From: Actinomycetota bacterium
GTDB lineage: Bacteria; Actinomycetota; Acidimicrobiia; Acidimicrobiales; Ilumatobacteraceae
Direction: 5' to 3'
Assembly (NCBI GenBank): GCA_009927375.1
Contig: RFNE01000223.1
Location: forward strand, 1-6,699
DNA length: 6,699 nucleotides
In this document: positions 1-6,292 of the stretch, in pieces
How positions within the stretch are numbered: position 1 is the stretch's first letter
Layout of the letters: every line of letters starts with the position of its first letter
Notes under the pieces: generated by a model
The model's database searches: none
What the model was told of the DNA's origin: nothing
What the model saw: the letters and a program-made list of their open reading frames with translations, nothing else
Position numbers and translations under genes: made by a program

Positions 1-1170
1 AACGAAGTCGGTCGCGACAATGTTTGCTACGTCCATGTCACGTTGGTGCCGTTCATCGGTCCGAGTGGTGAGCAGAAGACCAAGCCGACTCAGCACAGCG
101 TCACGGAGCTTCGTTCTCGCGGTATCCAGCCCGACATCATCGTGTGCCGAAGCGACGAGCCGATCAGCGACCAATTGAAGCGAAAGATCTCGAACCAGTG
201 TGACGTCGAGGCAAAGAACGTGATCAACGCCGCCGACGCGAAGAACATCTACGAACTCCCGTTGATCCTTCACGACGAGGGACTCGACACTCAGATTTGC
301 TCCTTGCTGCGTCTCGACACCGAACTCGATCTGACTCCTTGGCGAGCGCTCGTTGCGCGTGTCGAAGCTTCGGTCGCACCGGTCAGGATCGGTCTGATCG
401 GCAAGTACACCGAGCTGCACGACGCGTACCTCTCGGTCGTCGAGAGTCTCAAGCACGCGGGATTCCATCACGGCGCTCGGGTTGAGATCGTCTGGATTCA
501 GGCGGAGGAAGTTGAAGGCTTGCTCGCCGACGAAAAGATGAAGTCACTCGACGGCATCGTCATTCCTGGGGGATTCGGTCTCCGAGGAGTCGAGGGCAAG
601 ATTCGTGCGGCGGAATATGCCCGCGAGGCTGGAGTGCCGTGTCTCGGACTGTGCCTCGGCATGCAGGTCATGACGATCGAATTCGCCCGTCACGTGCTCG
701 GCATGGAGAACGCACACTCGACTGAATTCGATCTCGCCACTCCGTATCCGGTGATCGACATCATGAACGACCAGCGAGATGTGACCGACAAGGGCGGCAC
801 GATGCGACTTGGTGCGTACTACGCGGTTCTGGAGCCGGGCACGAAGGTTGCCGAAGCGTATGGTGAACCAGTCGTGAGTGAGCGCCATCGCCATCGTTAT
901 GAGTTCAACGGCAATTACAAGTCGCGGTTCGAGGCTGAAGGATTCATTTGCAGCGGTACGTCACCTGATCGACGGCTCGTCGAGTTCATCGAGTTGAAGG
1001 ATCACCCGTTCTGGGTCGGCACTCAGGCGCATCCAGAGTTCAAGAGCCGACCAGATCGACCGCACCCGTTGTTCCGTGAATTGATCGGGGCATCGCTCGC
1101 ACATCGATCAAAGTCTGGTCGCTCTATGGCGCCGCAGTCTGTCGAGGCGGATCACAGCGTCGCCTCGTGA
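1..1170 (+). CDS. pyrG: CTP synthase (glutamine-hydrolysing), 5'-truncated by the window edge
   Basis: Converts UTP to CTP using ATP and ammonia drawn from glutamine, the last step of de novo pyrimidine nucleotide synthesis, in the cytoplasm. The frame is open from base 1 and 389 codons are visible. By alignment to memory of the E. coli enzyme (545 aa, nucleophile Cys379), roughly 160 N-terminal residues, including the ATP P-loop, lie upstream. The end of the synthase domain shows the family signature GEQKTKPTQHS near bases 67-99. The class I glutamine amidotransferase domain follows, with the oxyanion-loop motif PGGFGLRG, nucleophile Cys in GLCLGMQ (codon 652-654), and His and Glu of the triad in AHPEF (codons 1030 and 1036). 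A polar C-terminal tail of about 20 residues follows the domain and is probably disordered. The TGA stop overlaps the next gene's GTG by 4 bp (GTGA), so it is the first visible gene of a tight operon. Confidence 0.98.
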   Translation, partial: NEVGRDNVCYVHVTLVPFIGPSGEQKTKPTQHSVTELRSRGIQPDIIVCRSDEPISDQLKRKISNQCDVEAKNVINAADAKNIYELPLILHDEGLDTQICSLLRLDTELDLTPWRALVARVEASVAPVRIGLIGKYTELHDAYLSVVESLKHAGFHHGARVEIVWIQAEEVEGLLADEKMKSLDGIVIPGGFGLRGVEGKIRAAEYAREAGVPCLGLCLGMQVMTIEFARHVLGMENAHSTEFDLATPYPVIDIMNDQRDVTDKGGTMRLGAYYAVLEPGTKVAEAYGEPVVSERHRHRYEFNGNYKSRFEAEGFICSGTSPDRRLVEFIELKDHPFWVGTQAHPEFKSRPDRPHPLFRELIGASLAHRSKSGRSMAPQSVEADHSVAS

Positions 1171-1724
1171 CGAACGAGATCTTTCGGTTCCTGAAGCGAC
1201 GCATCGTCCACGAATGGGGTGTTTGGTCGCTCGTCACCGACCACTTTGAGGGGGAGGACGGAGAGAAGTTCGCGAGAACGTTGCTCACGACCCCGGGGGC
1301 AGTAGCGGTCGTCGCCACTGACACCACCGAGCCCGATTGCAACGTGGTCCTCGTGCGCCAGTTTCGTGCCTCTGTTCGCAAACAGTGTTGGGAGATCCCG
1401 GCGGGGATGTGCGATGTGGAGGGTGAACCGCCCCGGTTAACAGCCGAGCGTGAACTGAAGGAGGAGGCGGGGCTCGTGGCGTCCAAGTGGCGTGAGCTCG
1501 GTGGTGTCCGTCAAGCGTCGGGTATCTCGAATGCCTATGGCTCGTTGTTCTGGGCGACAGGTCTGACTCCTGTCGCCGATGATCGCCACGGACCAGAGGA
1601 AGCGGCGATGACGGTGCACCACGTTCCGCTGCGCGACGCGCTGACCATGATCGAATCGGGGGATTTGGACAATTCATTGGCGGTCATCGGTATTCTCCGC
1701 GTTGCCCGCCTGTTGGGGATCTGA
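1167..1724 (+). CDS. Nudix hydrolase, ADP-ribose pyrophosphatase-like
   Basis: A 185-residue Nudix protein, likely hydrolysing a nucleoside diphosphate linked to another group; ADP-ribose to AMP plus ribose-5-phosphate is the family guess. The Nudix box spans about residues 80-103, with catalytic and metal-binding R95, E96, E99 and E100 in RELKEEAGL. The first glycine of the box (G80, in EIPAG) sits one residue further upstream than the consensus; from memory the mycobacterial ADP-ribose pyrophosphatase has the same variant. The proline that marks ADP-ribose-specific members, about 16 residues after the box, appears to be serine here (ASGIS, S118), so the substrate may differ. The GTG start overlaps the pyrG stop by 4 bp, and the stop directly abuts the xer start, so translation is probably coupled. 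The length suits the family (about 180-210 aa). Family confidence is high; substrate confidence is low. Confidence 0.92.
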   Translation: MTNEIFRFLKRRIVHEWGVWSLVTDHFEGEDGEKFARTLLTTPGAVAVVATDTTEPDCNVVLVRQFRASVRKQCWEIPAGMCDVEGEPPRLTAERELKEEAGLVASKWRELGGVRQASGISNAYGSLFWATGLTPVADDRHGPEEAAMTVHHVPLRDALTMIESGDLDNSLAVIGILRVARLLGI

Positions 1725-2648
1725 GTGTCGACGACTCCCCATCCGTGGGTGGAGATGTTCCTTACGTGGTTGTCGATCGAGCAGGGGCGTTCGCCGCGAA
1801 CGGTCGAGGCATATCGTCGCGACCTCGACGGACTGACTGCATTTCTCGGTAAGTCCGAAAAGTCAGTCGAAGACTGTGAGGCGTCGGATTTGGAGTCGTT
1901 CGTCGCCTCGCTGAAGAAGGCGCAGTTGGCCGCAAAGACCGTCGCACGTCAACTGGCCGCGTGCAGAACGTTCTTCAAGTTTGCGGTTCAAGAGAATCTG
2001 CGCAAAGACGATCCGACCGGCGTGATCGATGGGGTCAGCGTTCCCTCGGGAATTCCGAAGGCCCTTGCAGAGGACGAGGTCGCGGCGTTGCTCGCCGCCT
2101 GCACCGGGGACGACTCCTATTCACGTCGCGATCGAGCTCTGCTGGAGTTCCTCTATGCCACCGGCGCGCGAATCTCCGAGGCGTGTGGCCTGTCGCTGTC
2201 CGATCTCGACATGGACCAACAGGTGGTGAGATTGTTCGGCAAGGGATCAAAGGAGCGCATCGTGCCGTTTGGCGCACCCGCAAAGCGAGCGCTTGAAGAC
2301 TGGCTGTCGCTCGGCGGACGCGACGTCCTTTCACCGAAGCAGTGGCGTACGCGCGCTGATGCCGACGCCGTGTTCCTCGGTCGCGGTGGTCGTCGTATCT
2401 CGCGCCAAGCTGCGTGGAACATCGTGCGCAAATACGCACTTTCTGCAGGGATCAACAAGGACATCTCCCCGCACGTCATGCGCCACTCCTGTGCAACTCA
2501 CATGCTTCGTCACGGAGCAGATCTCCGTGTCGTTCAGGAGCTCCTCGGGCATGCTTCGGTGAGCACTACTCAGGTCTATACGCGCGTGGACAACGATCTA
2601 CTTTTTGCTACCTACGTCGAGTCGCATCCGCGGGCAAAAAGATCCTGA
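1725..2648 (+). CDS. xerD: Site-specific tyrosine recombinase, XerC/XerD family
   Basis: A 307-residue tyrosine recombinase that would act with a partner Xer protein at the chromosomal dif site to resolve chromosome dimers, normally helped by FtsK. The N-terminal core-binding SAM-like domain covers about residues 5-95, including the typical SPRTVEAYRRDL. The catalytic domain follows with every expected residue: R149 (TGARISE), K173 (GKGSKER), H250 and R253 (HVMRH), H276 (LLGH) and nucleophile Y285 (VYTRV). The spacing matches E. coli XerD with a constant offset of 6 from the HxxR motif on. XerD rather than XerC is chosen from the pyrG-Nudix neighbourhood, where actinobacterial genomes carry the gene annotated xerD; sequence alone cannot separate the two here. 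The GTG start immediately follows the Nudix TGA, with a GGGGA ribosome-binding site at 1715-1719. It shows no sign of being an integrase of a mobile element, since no attachment site, tRNA or cargo is nearby. Confidence 0.95.
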   Translation: MSTTPHPWVEMFLTWLSIEQGRSPRTVEAYRRDLDGLTAFLGKSEKSVEDCEASDLESFVASLKKAQLAAKTVARQLAACRTFFKFAVQENLRKDDPTGVIDGVSVPSGIPKALAEDEVAALLAACTGDDSYSRRDRALLEFLYATGARISEACGLSLSDLDMDQQVVRLFGKGSKERIVPFGAPAKRALEDWLSLGGRDVLSPKQWRTRADADAVFLGRGGRRISRQAAWNIVRKYALSAGINKDISPHVMRHSCATHMLRHGADLRVVQELLGHASVSTTQVYTRVDNDLLFATYVESHPRAKRS

Positions 2649-3094
2649 TGGCGACAGTTCGGCACCTCGCTCGACGAACGTGGCTCAGCATTGTCGATCG
2701 TCATGTGAGCGCTGAGGACATTTTTATGGTTCGGCATGTTCTCAGTGAAACAGAGTTCCGGCTGTGGGTGCAGATGCAGGCCGTCGATCAGCGACACAGC
2801 ATTCGAGTCTTCGAGCGGTTCACAGTCGGACTCAGCGACGCGACGCGGGCCGAGTGCGCAGCTGTGCTGTTGCACGACGTGGGGAAGTCTGTCGCAGGTC
2901 TCGGAACGTTCGCCCGAATCGCAGCGACTCTCGGTCTCGCTCGGGGAGTGCGGGCTCGAAGCTATCGAGAACATGAAGCTCTTGGGCTTGAACTCGCAAG
3001 GAAGGCTGAGATTGACCCAGGTGTGCTTTCCCTGATGGCTGGTGGTGGGCGCCAGGTATTCGTTCGCGCATTTGCAAGCGCTGACAACGAGTGA
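2648..3094 (+). CDS. Small HD-domain protein, putative phosphohydrolase
   Basis: A 148-residue protein carrying the HD-superfamily metal-binding pattern: H50 (DQRHS), the H76-D77 pair in LLHDVGKS, and a final Asp at D146 in the C-terminal ADNE. An additional His-Glu pair (H109-E110) lies between. HD proteins are metal-dependent phosphohydrolases acting on nucleotides or cyclic dinucleotides; I do not recognise a specific substrate. The ATG start shares one base with the xer stop (TGATG), so reinitiation coupling is likely. The open frame extends upstream inside xer, but an upstream start would add out-of-frame xer sequence with no domain match. There is no signal peptide or clear membrane segment. 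The protein consists of little more than the HD fold, without an added sensory or catalytic domain. It ends 5 bp from the stop of the convergent trpS. Assignment to the HD fold is good; the function is unknown. Confidence 0.82.
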   Translation: MATVRHLARRTWLSIVDRHVSAEDIFMVRHVLSETEFRLWVQMQAVDQRHSIRVFERFTVGLSDATRAECAAVLLHDVGKSVAGLGTFARIAATLGLARGVRARSYREHEALGLELARKAEIDPGVLSLMAGGGRQVFVRAFASADNE

Positions 3095-3099
3095 TGGGC

Positions 3100-3357
3100 T
3101 CAGCGGGGAGCGAGACCGATCGCCCGATACGCGCGTGCGAGTGTAGAACTTGCAACCGCCTGAGCTCGATCCGCGCCGATGCGCAGAAGACGTGAAAGCT
3201 CGGCTGGATCGTTCTTCAATTCGAGGTATCGAGAGCGAATCGGTTCGATCAGCACTGACTGCGGCGCCGGTGTCGGCTTTGAGCTTGCCATATTGGGAAT
3301 ATTGATCGACCAGCGTTGCGACGGGGGTGTTGGTTGCAACCGACAAATGTCAAGCAA
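3100..3357 (-). pseudogene. trpS: TrpS C-terminal fragment, downstream of the frameshifts
   Basis: An 85-codon open frame whose last 51-52 residues (SVLIEPIRSRYLELKND through GADRAQAVASSTLARAYRAIGL) are the C-terminal helices of TrpS, involved in tRNA anticodon recognition. The stretch between about 3260 and 3345 in this frame is nonsense; the real TrpS sequence there (YSQYGKLKADTGAAV) is read in the adjacent frame. It is therefore not an independent small gene, and its TTG start codon is simply a Leu codon of TrpS. The stop codon (3100-3102) lies 5 bp beyond the stop of the HD-domain gene on the other strand. Confidence 0.85.
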
Positions 3358-3413
3358 ATTACTGACACCAGGTTTCTTCTCCCGGTCGTAAGCGACGACA
3401 TTGTCGCTGTCTG

Positions 3414-4082
3414 TTACGGCCGCTTGAACTTCTTTTCGATGTCTGCGGCATTGTCGGTCAGGTAGATGATCCCTGCGTCGGTGTCCGTTGACTTTGACAT
3501 CTTGTTCGTGGGGTGCAGGAGGTCCATCACTCGAGCGCCTGCGGCTGGCGTCACCGCCTTCGGAATGACGAAGGTGTCTCCGAAACGGTGATTGAAGCGC
3601 AGTGCGATGTCGCGGGTGATCTCGATGTGCTGGCGCTGGTCGTCGCCCACGGGCACCTCATCTGCGTCGTACAGGAGGATGTCTGCGGCTTGAAGGGCGG
3701 GATAGGTGAAAAGTCCAGCAGAGACGAAGTCCGCCTCTTTCTTGGCTGACTTGTCCTTGAACTGCGTCATTCGACTGAGTTCACCGAAGCTCACGGTGCA
3801 CTCCATGATCCATCCCAATTGGGTGTGCTCGGGCACGTGGGATTGAACGAAAATTGTGGCGACGTCGGGGTCGAGTCCGACGGCGAACAGCATTGCCGCG
3901 AGGTCGAGCGTGTTTTCGCCGAGGACGCCAGGGGTCTCGGTGACAGTCAGGGCATGCAGATCAACGATGCCGTGGTAGACGTCACCGGCGTGTTGTCCAG
4001 AGACCCAGTTGCGCAGCGCGCCGAGGTAATTGCCGAGGTGCACCTGACCAGTGGGTTGGATGCAGGAGAGGACTCGAGCCAC
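3414..4082 (-). CDS. trpS: TrpS N-terminal fragment: catalytic domain up to the first frameshift
   Basis: This is the longest intact reading frame of the broken trpS, 222 residues. It holds the class I synthetase active site: the HIGH-type motif HLGN (residues 15-18), the tryptophan-pocket region YDADEVPVGDDQRQH (about 138-152; D141 corresponds by position to the indole-binding Asp of the Bacillus enzyme), and KMSKS (194-198). It stops soon after KMSKS and lacks the helical C-terminal part that recognises the tRNA-Trp anticodon, so on its own it should not charge tRNA. The last residue (P222) is out of frame. Start: GTG at 4082 is the only plausible one, because an in-frame TAG lies four codons upstream and MARVLSCIQPTG matches the family N-terminus. 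SCIQPTG has Cys where Gly is usual. No Shine-Dalgarno sequence is visible. Confidence 0.9.
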   Translation of the reverse strand: MARVLSCIQPTGQVHLGNYLGALRNWVSGQHAGDVYHGIVDLHALTVTETPGVLGENTLDLAAMLFAVGLDPDVATIFVQSHVPEHTQLGWIMECTVSFGELSRMTQFKDKSAKKEADFVSAGLFTYPALQAADILLYDADEVPVGDDQRQHIEITRDIALRFNHRFGDTFVIPKAVTPAAGARVMDLLHPTNKMSKSTDTDAGIIYLTDNAADIEKKFKRP

Positions 4083-4088
4083 ATCGCC

Positions 4089-4094
4089 ACGCTA
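4089..4094 (-). promoter_or_regulatory. Putative -10 element for trpS, leaderless type
   Basis: On the minus strand TAGCGT fits the TANNNT pattern of actinobacterial -10 elements. Exactly 6 nt separate it from the GTG start of trpS at 4082, so transcription would begin at the G of the start codon and the mRNA would have no leader. No -35 hexamer is convincing at 16-18 nt spacing, and no ribosome-binding site precedes the start. A leaderless mRNA leaves no room for a T-box or attenuator. The call is based on pattern and spacing only. Confidence 0.4.
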
Positions 4095-4103
4095 GTTGAA
4101 GGC

Positions 4104-4131
4104 TTGTCGCGCATTCGGCCTTGATTACGAT
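4104..4131 (+). promoter_or_regulatory. Putative promoter of the scpA-scpB-rluB-tyrA operon
   Basis: A -35-like TTGTCG (4104-4109) and -10-like TACGAT (4126-4131) are separated by 16 nt. The -10 ends 6 nt before GTG 4138, putting the predicted transcription start on that codon. No Shine-Dalgarno sequence is present upstream of GTG 4132 or 4138, which supports a leaderless mRNA and favours GTG 4138 as the ScpA start. The element shares the roughly 50-bp intergenic gap with the oppositely oriented trpS promoter, so polymerase binding at the two may compete. This is an inference from motif and spacing. Confidence 0.5.
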
Positions 4132-4137
4132 GTGTCC

Positions 4138-4917
4138 GTGACGTACGAAGTGGCAACCCCGGTCTATGACGGCCCCTTCGACCTCCTGTTGCACCTCATT
4201 CTCAAGGAAGAGGTGGACATCCACGAGATCAGTCTCCTGACCATCGTTGAGGCGTACCTCGCCGAAGTCTCGAAGATGGAAAAGTTCGACCTTGAAGTCG
4301 CCACGGAGTTCCTCTTGATTGCCGCGACGCTCGTGGAATTGAAGACCCGCAGGCTCCTACCGAGTCGCGAGAACGTCGATCTCGATGAAGAACTCGCACT
4401 TTGGGAACAACGAGATTTGCTCCTGTCGCGACTCTTGGATCACAAGACGTTCAAGGACGTTGCCGGTCTCTTTTCTTCGCTGATGGACCGGTCTGCGCTG
4501 TCATTCCCGAGACGGAGTGGTCCCGATGAGCGGTTTGCCGAACTCATGCCAGACATCCTTGAAGGAGTCACGCCGTTGCGTTTGCAGCGAGCCTATGTTC
4601 GCTCGATCATGCCAAAGCCTCCGACGTCGATTTTGCTCGATCACGTTGCTCCGATCGGAGTCAGTGTGGCAGACGCCCTCCTAGAACTCGTTGAAACGCT
4701 CCCATCGATCGGTCGTGTGACGTTCCGAGAACTGACTGTGGCAATCCGGGACCGAATTCACGTCGTCGTCCGATTCCTGGCATTGCTCGAGTTGTTCAAG
4801 CAGCGCCGTGTCGATCTCGAACAGCAGGAGCGTTTCGGTGACATCGTTGTCACATGGATCGGCGGAGACAACATGAATTTCGATCCGACATTCGACATTG
4901 ACGACTATGAGGGATGA
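4138..4917 (+). CDS. scpA: Segregation and condensation protein A
   Basis: The kleisin subunit of the bacterial SMC-ScpAB condensin complex. It bridges the SMC heads and binds ScpB, organising and segregating the chromosome. From GTG 4138 the protein is 259 aa, usual for the family. The N-terminal SMC-neck-binding region opens with the signature VYDGPFDLLLHLI (about residues 9-21), followed by the conserved VDIHEISL and ATEFLLIAATLVELKTRRLLP. The middle (about 80-180) is the variable linker that contacts ScpB. A C-terminal winged helix (about 190-238) carries VTFRELTVAIRDR and a typical FLALLELFKQRRV; an acidic tail ends in DIDDYEG. In-frame alternatives are TTG 4096 and GTG 4132. GTG 4138 is preferred because it lies exactly where the -10 predicts the transcript to begin. 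It is the first gene of the downstream operon, with one base between it and scpB. No smc gene lies in the window. Confidence 0.96.
   Translation: MTYEVATPVYDGPFDLLLHLILKEEVDIHEISLLTIVEAYLAEVSKMEKFDLEVATEFLLIAATLVELKTRRLLPSRENVDLDEELALWEQRDLLLSRLLDHKTFKDVAGLFSSLMDRSALSFPRRSGPDERFAELMPDILEGVTPLRLQRAYVRSIMPKPPTSILLDHVAPIGVSVADALLELVETLPSIGRVTFRELTVAIRDRIHVVVRFLALLELFKQRRVDLEQQERFGDIVVTWIGGDNMNFDPTFDIDDYEG
4909..4914 (+). promoter_or_regulatory. Ribosome-binding site of scpB
   Basis: GAGGGA lies in the last codons of scpA. Its GAGG core ends 6 nt before ATG 4919, which decides the scpB start against the upstream in-frame ATG at 4907. Confidence 0.6.
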
Positions 4918-4918
4918 C

Positions 4919-5539
4919 ATGAGCGAAAAGGGCAGGGAAGTGGCACGCGAAGACGTGGAAATCGTGCGGGCACTCGAAGCGATCTTGATGGTGGCGATGG
5001 AGCCAGTGGATCCGTCGCTTCTTGCCCAGCTGCTTGAGCAGCCGGTGGCGGTGATCGAGAAGCTCTGTGTCGGTCTCGCGGATGCGTATCAATCAGCAGG
5101 ACACGGATTCGAACTGGTCAAGGTCGCCGGTGGCTACCGTTTGCAATCACATCCTGACGTTGCGGCGTATGTCGAGAGATTTGTCCTTGACAGTCAGCAG
5201 GCGCGAATCTCGCAGGCGGCTCTCGAAACGTTGGCCATCATCGCCTACAAACAGCCGATTTCCCGCGGACAGGTTGCAGCGATCCGAGGAGTCGACCCGG
5301 ACGCGGTGATGCGCACACTTCAGGCCCGCGGGTACATCACGGAAGTGGGCCGAGATGACGGCCCTGGGCAGGCGGTGATGTATGGGACGACGCCGTTGTT
5401 CCTCGAACGCTTGGGACTCGAGTCGATTGAGGCCCTGCCGTCCATTGCAGAATTCGTGCCTGATGCACGCGTCGTTGAAGCACTCGAGCAGGGACTCCGC
5501 ATCGTTCCGCAGCCGAGTGGCGACACCGAGCAGGCGTGA
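4919..5539 (+). CDS. scpB: Segregation and condensation protein B
   Basis: The dimeric winged-helix partner of ScpA in the SMC-ScpAB condensin complex. From ATG 4919 the product is 206 aa. It contains two winged-helix domains (about residues 10-85 and 95-175). The second carries the family signature TLAIIAYKQPISRGQ (104-118), then RGYITEVGR, and MYGTT (154-158) followed by FLERLGLESIEALP. The C-terminal tail after about residue 180 is low in conservation. ATG 4919 is chosen over the in-frame ATG 4907 and TTG 4898, both inside scpA, because GAGG at 4909-4912 gives a well-spaced ribosome-binding site and only one base follows the scpA stop. The stop overlaps the rluB GTG by 4 bp. Confidence 0.96.
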   Translation: MSEKGREVAREDVEIVRALEAILMVAMEPVDPSLLAQLLEQPVAVIEKLCVGLADAYQSAGHGFELVKVAGGYRLQSHPDVAAYVERFVLDSQQARISQAALETLAIIAYKQPISRGQVAAIRGVDPDAVMRTLQARGYITEVGRDDGPGQAVMYGTTPLFLERLGLESIEALPSIAEFVPDARVVEALEQGLRIVPQPSGDTEQA

Positions 5540-6288
5540 CCGACGGCGAGTCTCCTGAGGGGGAGCGCCTCCAAAAAGTACTCGCGGCCCGTGGCTGGGG
5601 CTCTCGACGTGTGTGCGAGGAAATGATCGAGTCTGGACGGGTTCGAGTCAATGGTGTAGTTGCGGTTCTTGGTCGTCGAGTGGACGTCACTACCGACATC
5701 GTTGAAGTTGATGGAGCGCCTGTGGGCGTGAGACCCGACTTCGTGTACTACCTCCTGAATAAGCCCGCAGGTGTCGTGTCGACGGCGAAGGACACCCACG
5801 ATCGCGAAACCGTCGTCGAACTTGTTCCAGCCGAACCGAGGGTCTATCCAGTCGGTCGATTGGATGCTGAAACCGAGGGGCTGTTGCTCCTCACAAATGA
5901 TGGGGACCTCACGCATCGACTCACCCATCCGAAGTTCGGCGTCGAAAAGGAATACATCGCCCACGTCGATTCGGGGGGTCGTGCAGTCTCGAATTCAGCC
6001 TTGACTTCGTTGCGTAAGGGTGTAGATATCGGAGACGGTGTCACCAGTCCTGCCGAAGTGGGCGAGTTACAGCCGGGTGTCTTGCGAATCGTCATCCATG
6101 AAGGTCGAAATCGACAAGTTCGCCGCATGTGCGATGCGGTCGGATATCCAGTGTTGCGGCTTGCGCGCACTCGAATCGGTCCACTCGTTGATAAGACACT
6201 GCGACCGGGAGATTGGCGCGAACTCACCTTGGCAGAGGTCCGATCATTAATCGAGGCAGTCGCTGGCGAGCCCACCGATACCATGTAA
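5536..6288 (+). CDS. rluB: Pseudouridine synthase, RsuA/RluB family
   Basis: Isomerises specific uridines in ribosomal RNA. Gene order next to scpB makes the large-subunit enzyme RluB (23S rRNA, E. coli position 2605) most likely. The protein is 250 aa. The S4 RNA-binding domain covers about residues 9-60 (RLQKVLAARGWGSRR, then GRVRVNG). The catalytic domain follows with LLNKPAGVVST and the family motif GRLDAETEGLLLLTNDG, whose D110 is the expected catalytic aspartate. Further conserved stretches are EKEYIAHV and HEGRNRQVRRMCDAVGYPVLRLAR near residues 179-202. The GTG start overlaps the scpB stop as GTGA, so translation is probably coupled. The E. coli protein has a longer C-terminal tail; this shorter form is common outside the proteobacteria. 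RsuA or RluF activity cannot be excluded from sequence alone. Confidence 0.93.
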   Translation: MTDGESPEGERLQKVLAARGWGSRRVCEEMIESGRVRVNGVVAVLGRRVDVTTDIVEVDGAPVGVRPDFVYYLLNKPAGVVSTAKDTHDRETVVELVPAEPRVYPVGRLDAETEGLLLLTNDGDLTHRLTHPKFGVEKEYIAHVDSGGRAVSNSALTSLRKGVDIGDGVTSPAEVGELQPGVLRIVIHEGRNRQVRRMCDAVGYPVLRLARTRIGPLVDKTLRPGDWRELTLAEVRSLIEAVAGEPTDTM

Positions 6289-6292
6289 TGCA

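Larger units (their letters stand above)
3100..4082 (-). pseudogene. trpS: Tryptophanyl-tRNA synthetase, interrupted by three frameshifts
   Basis: TrpS charges tRNA-Trp with tryptophan. The whole gene is recognisable across 983 bp on the minus strand, but only by changing frame three times. (1) At 3420-3421 the frame ends in KKFKRP-stop; adding one G to the GG gives KKFKRAVTDSDNVVAYD, the family sequence. (2) At 3345-3347 (AAA on plus) adding one base turns LLDIC into LLDILSVATNTPV. (3) At about 3250-3260 the frame changes back, either by one extra base or, fitting the E. coli length better, by two lost bases (perhaps GC from GCGC), giving AVSxLIEPIRSRY. The repaired protein would be about 327-328 aa, close to the usual 330. 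It ends RAYRAIGLAPR, the normal TrpS C-terminus. No nonsense codons occur within the repaired frame, so the damage is recent or is sequencing/assembly error. It is divergent from scpA and convergent with the HD gene. Confidence 0.88.

Noticed and set aside
2414..2647. Longer HD protein starting within xerD
   Set aside because: The extension is the shadow of the xerD catalytic domain in another frame; the overlapping ATG at 2648 gives the normal coupled start.
1725..2648. Xer gene as the integrase of a mobile element
   Set aside because: Housekeeping neighbours, a zero-gap junction with the Nudix gene, and the lack of repeats, tRNA or cargo genes indicate the chromosomal Xer recombinase.
3079..3105. 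Inverted repeat CGCTGA-N15-TCAGCG spanning the HD and trpS stop codons, a possible bidirectional terminator
   Set aside because: The stem is only 6 bp with a 15-nt loop and no T-tract on either strand; this is compatible with chance.
2612..3346. A 244-codon minus-strand open frame across trpS and the HD gene
   Set aside because: Its first 30 or so residues are genuine TrpS sequence read in one of the three trpS frames; the rest is antisense to the HD gene and matches nothing.
3414..3430. Programmed ribosomal frameshifting in trpS
   Set aside because: No slippery heptamer or downstream structure is evident, and three separate shifts would be needed, which does not resemble any known programmed event.
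4096..4137. Longer ScpA starting at TTG 4096 or GTG 4132
   Set aside because: The added residues do not resemble ScpA N-termini, no ribosome-binding site precedes them, and the -10 spacing points to GTG 4138.
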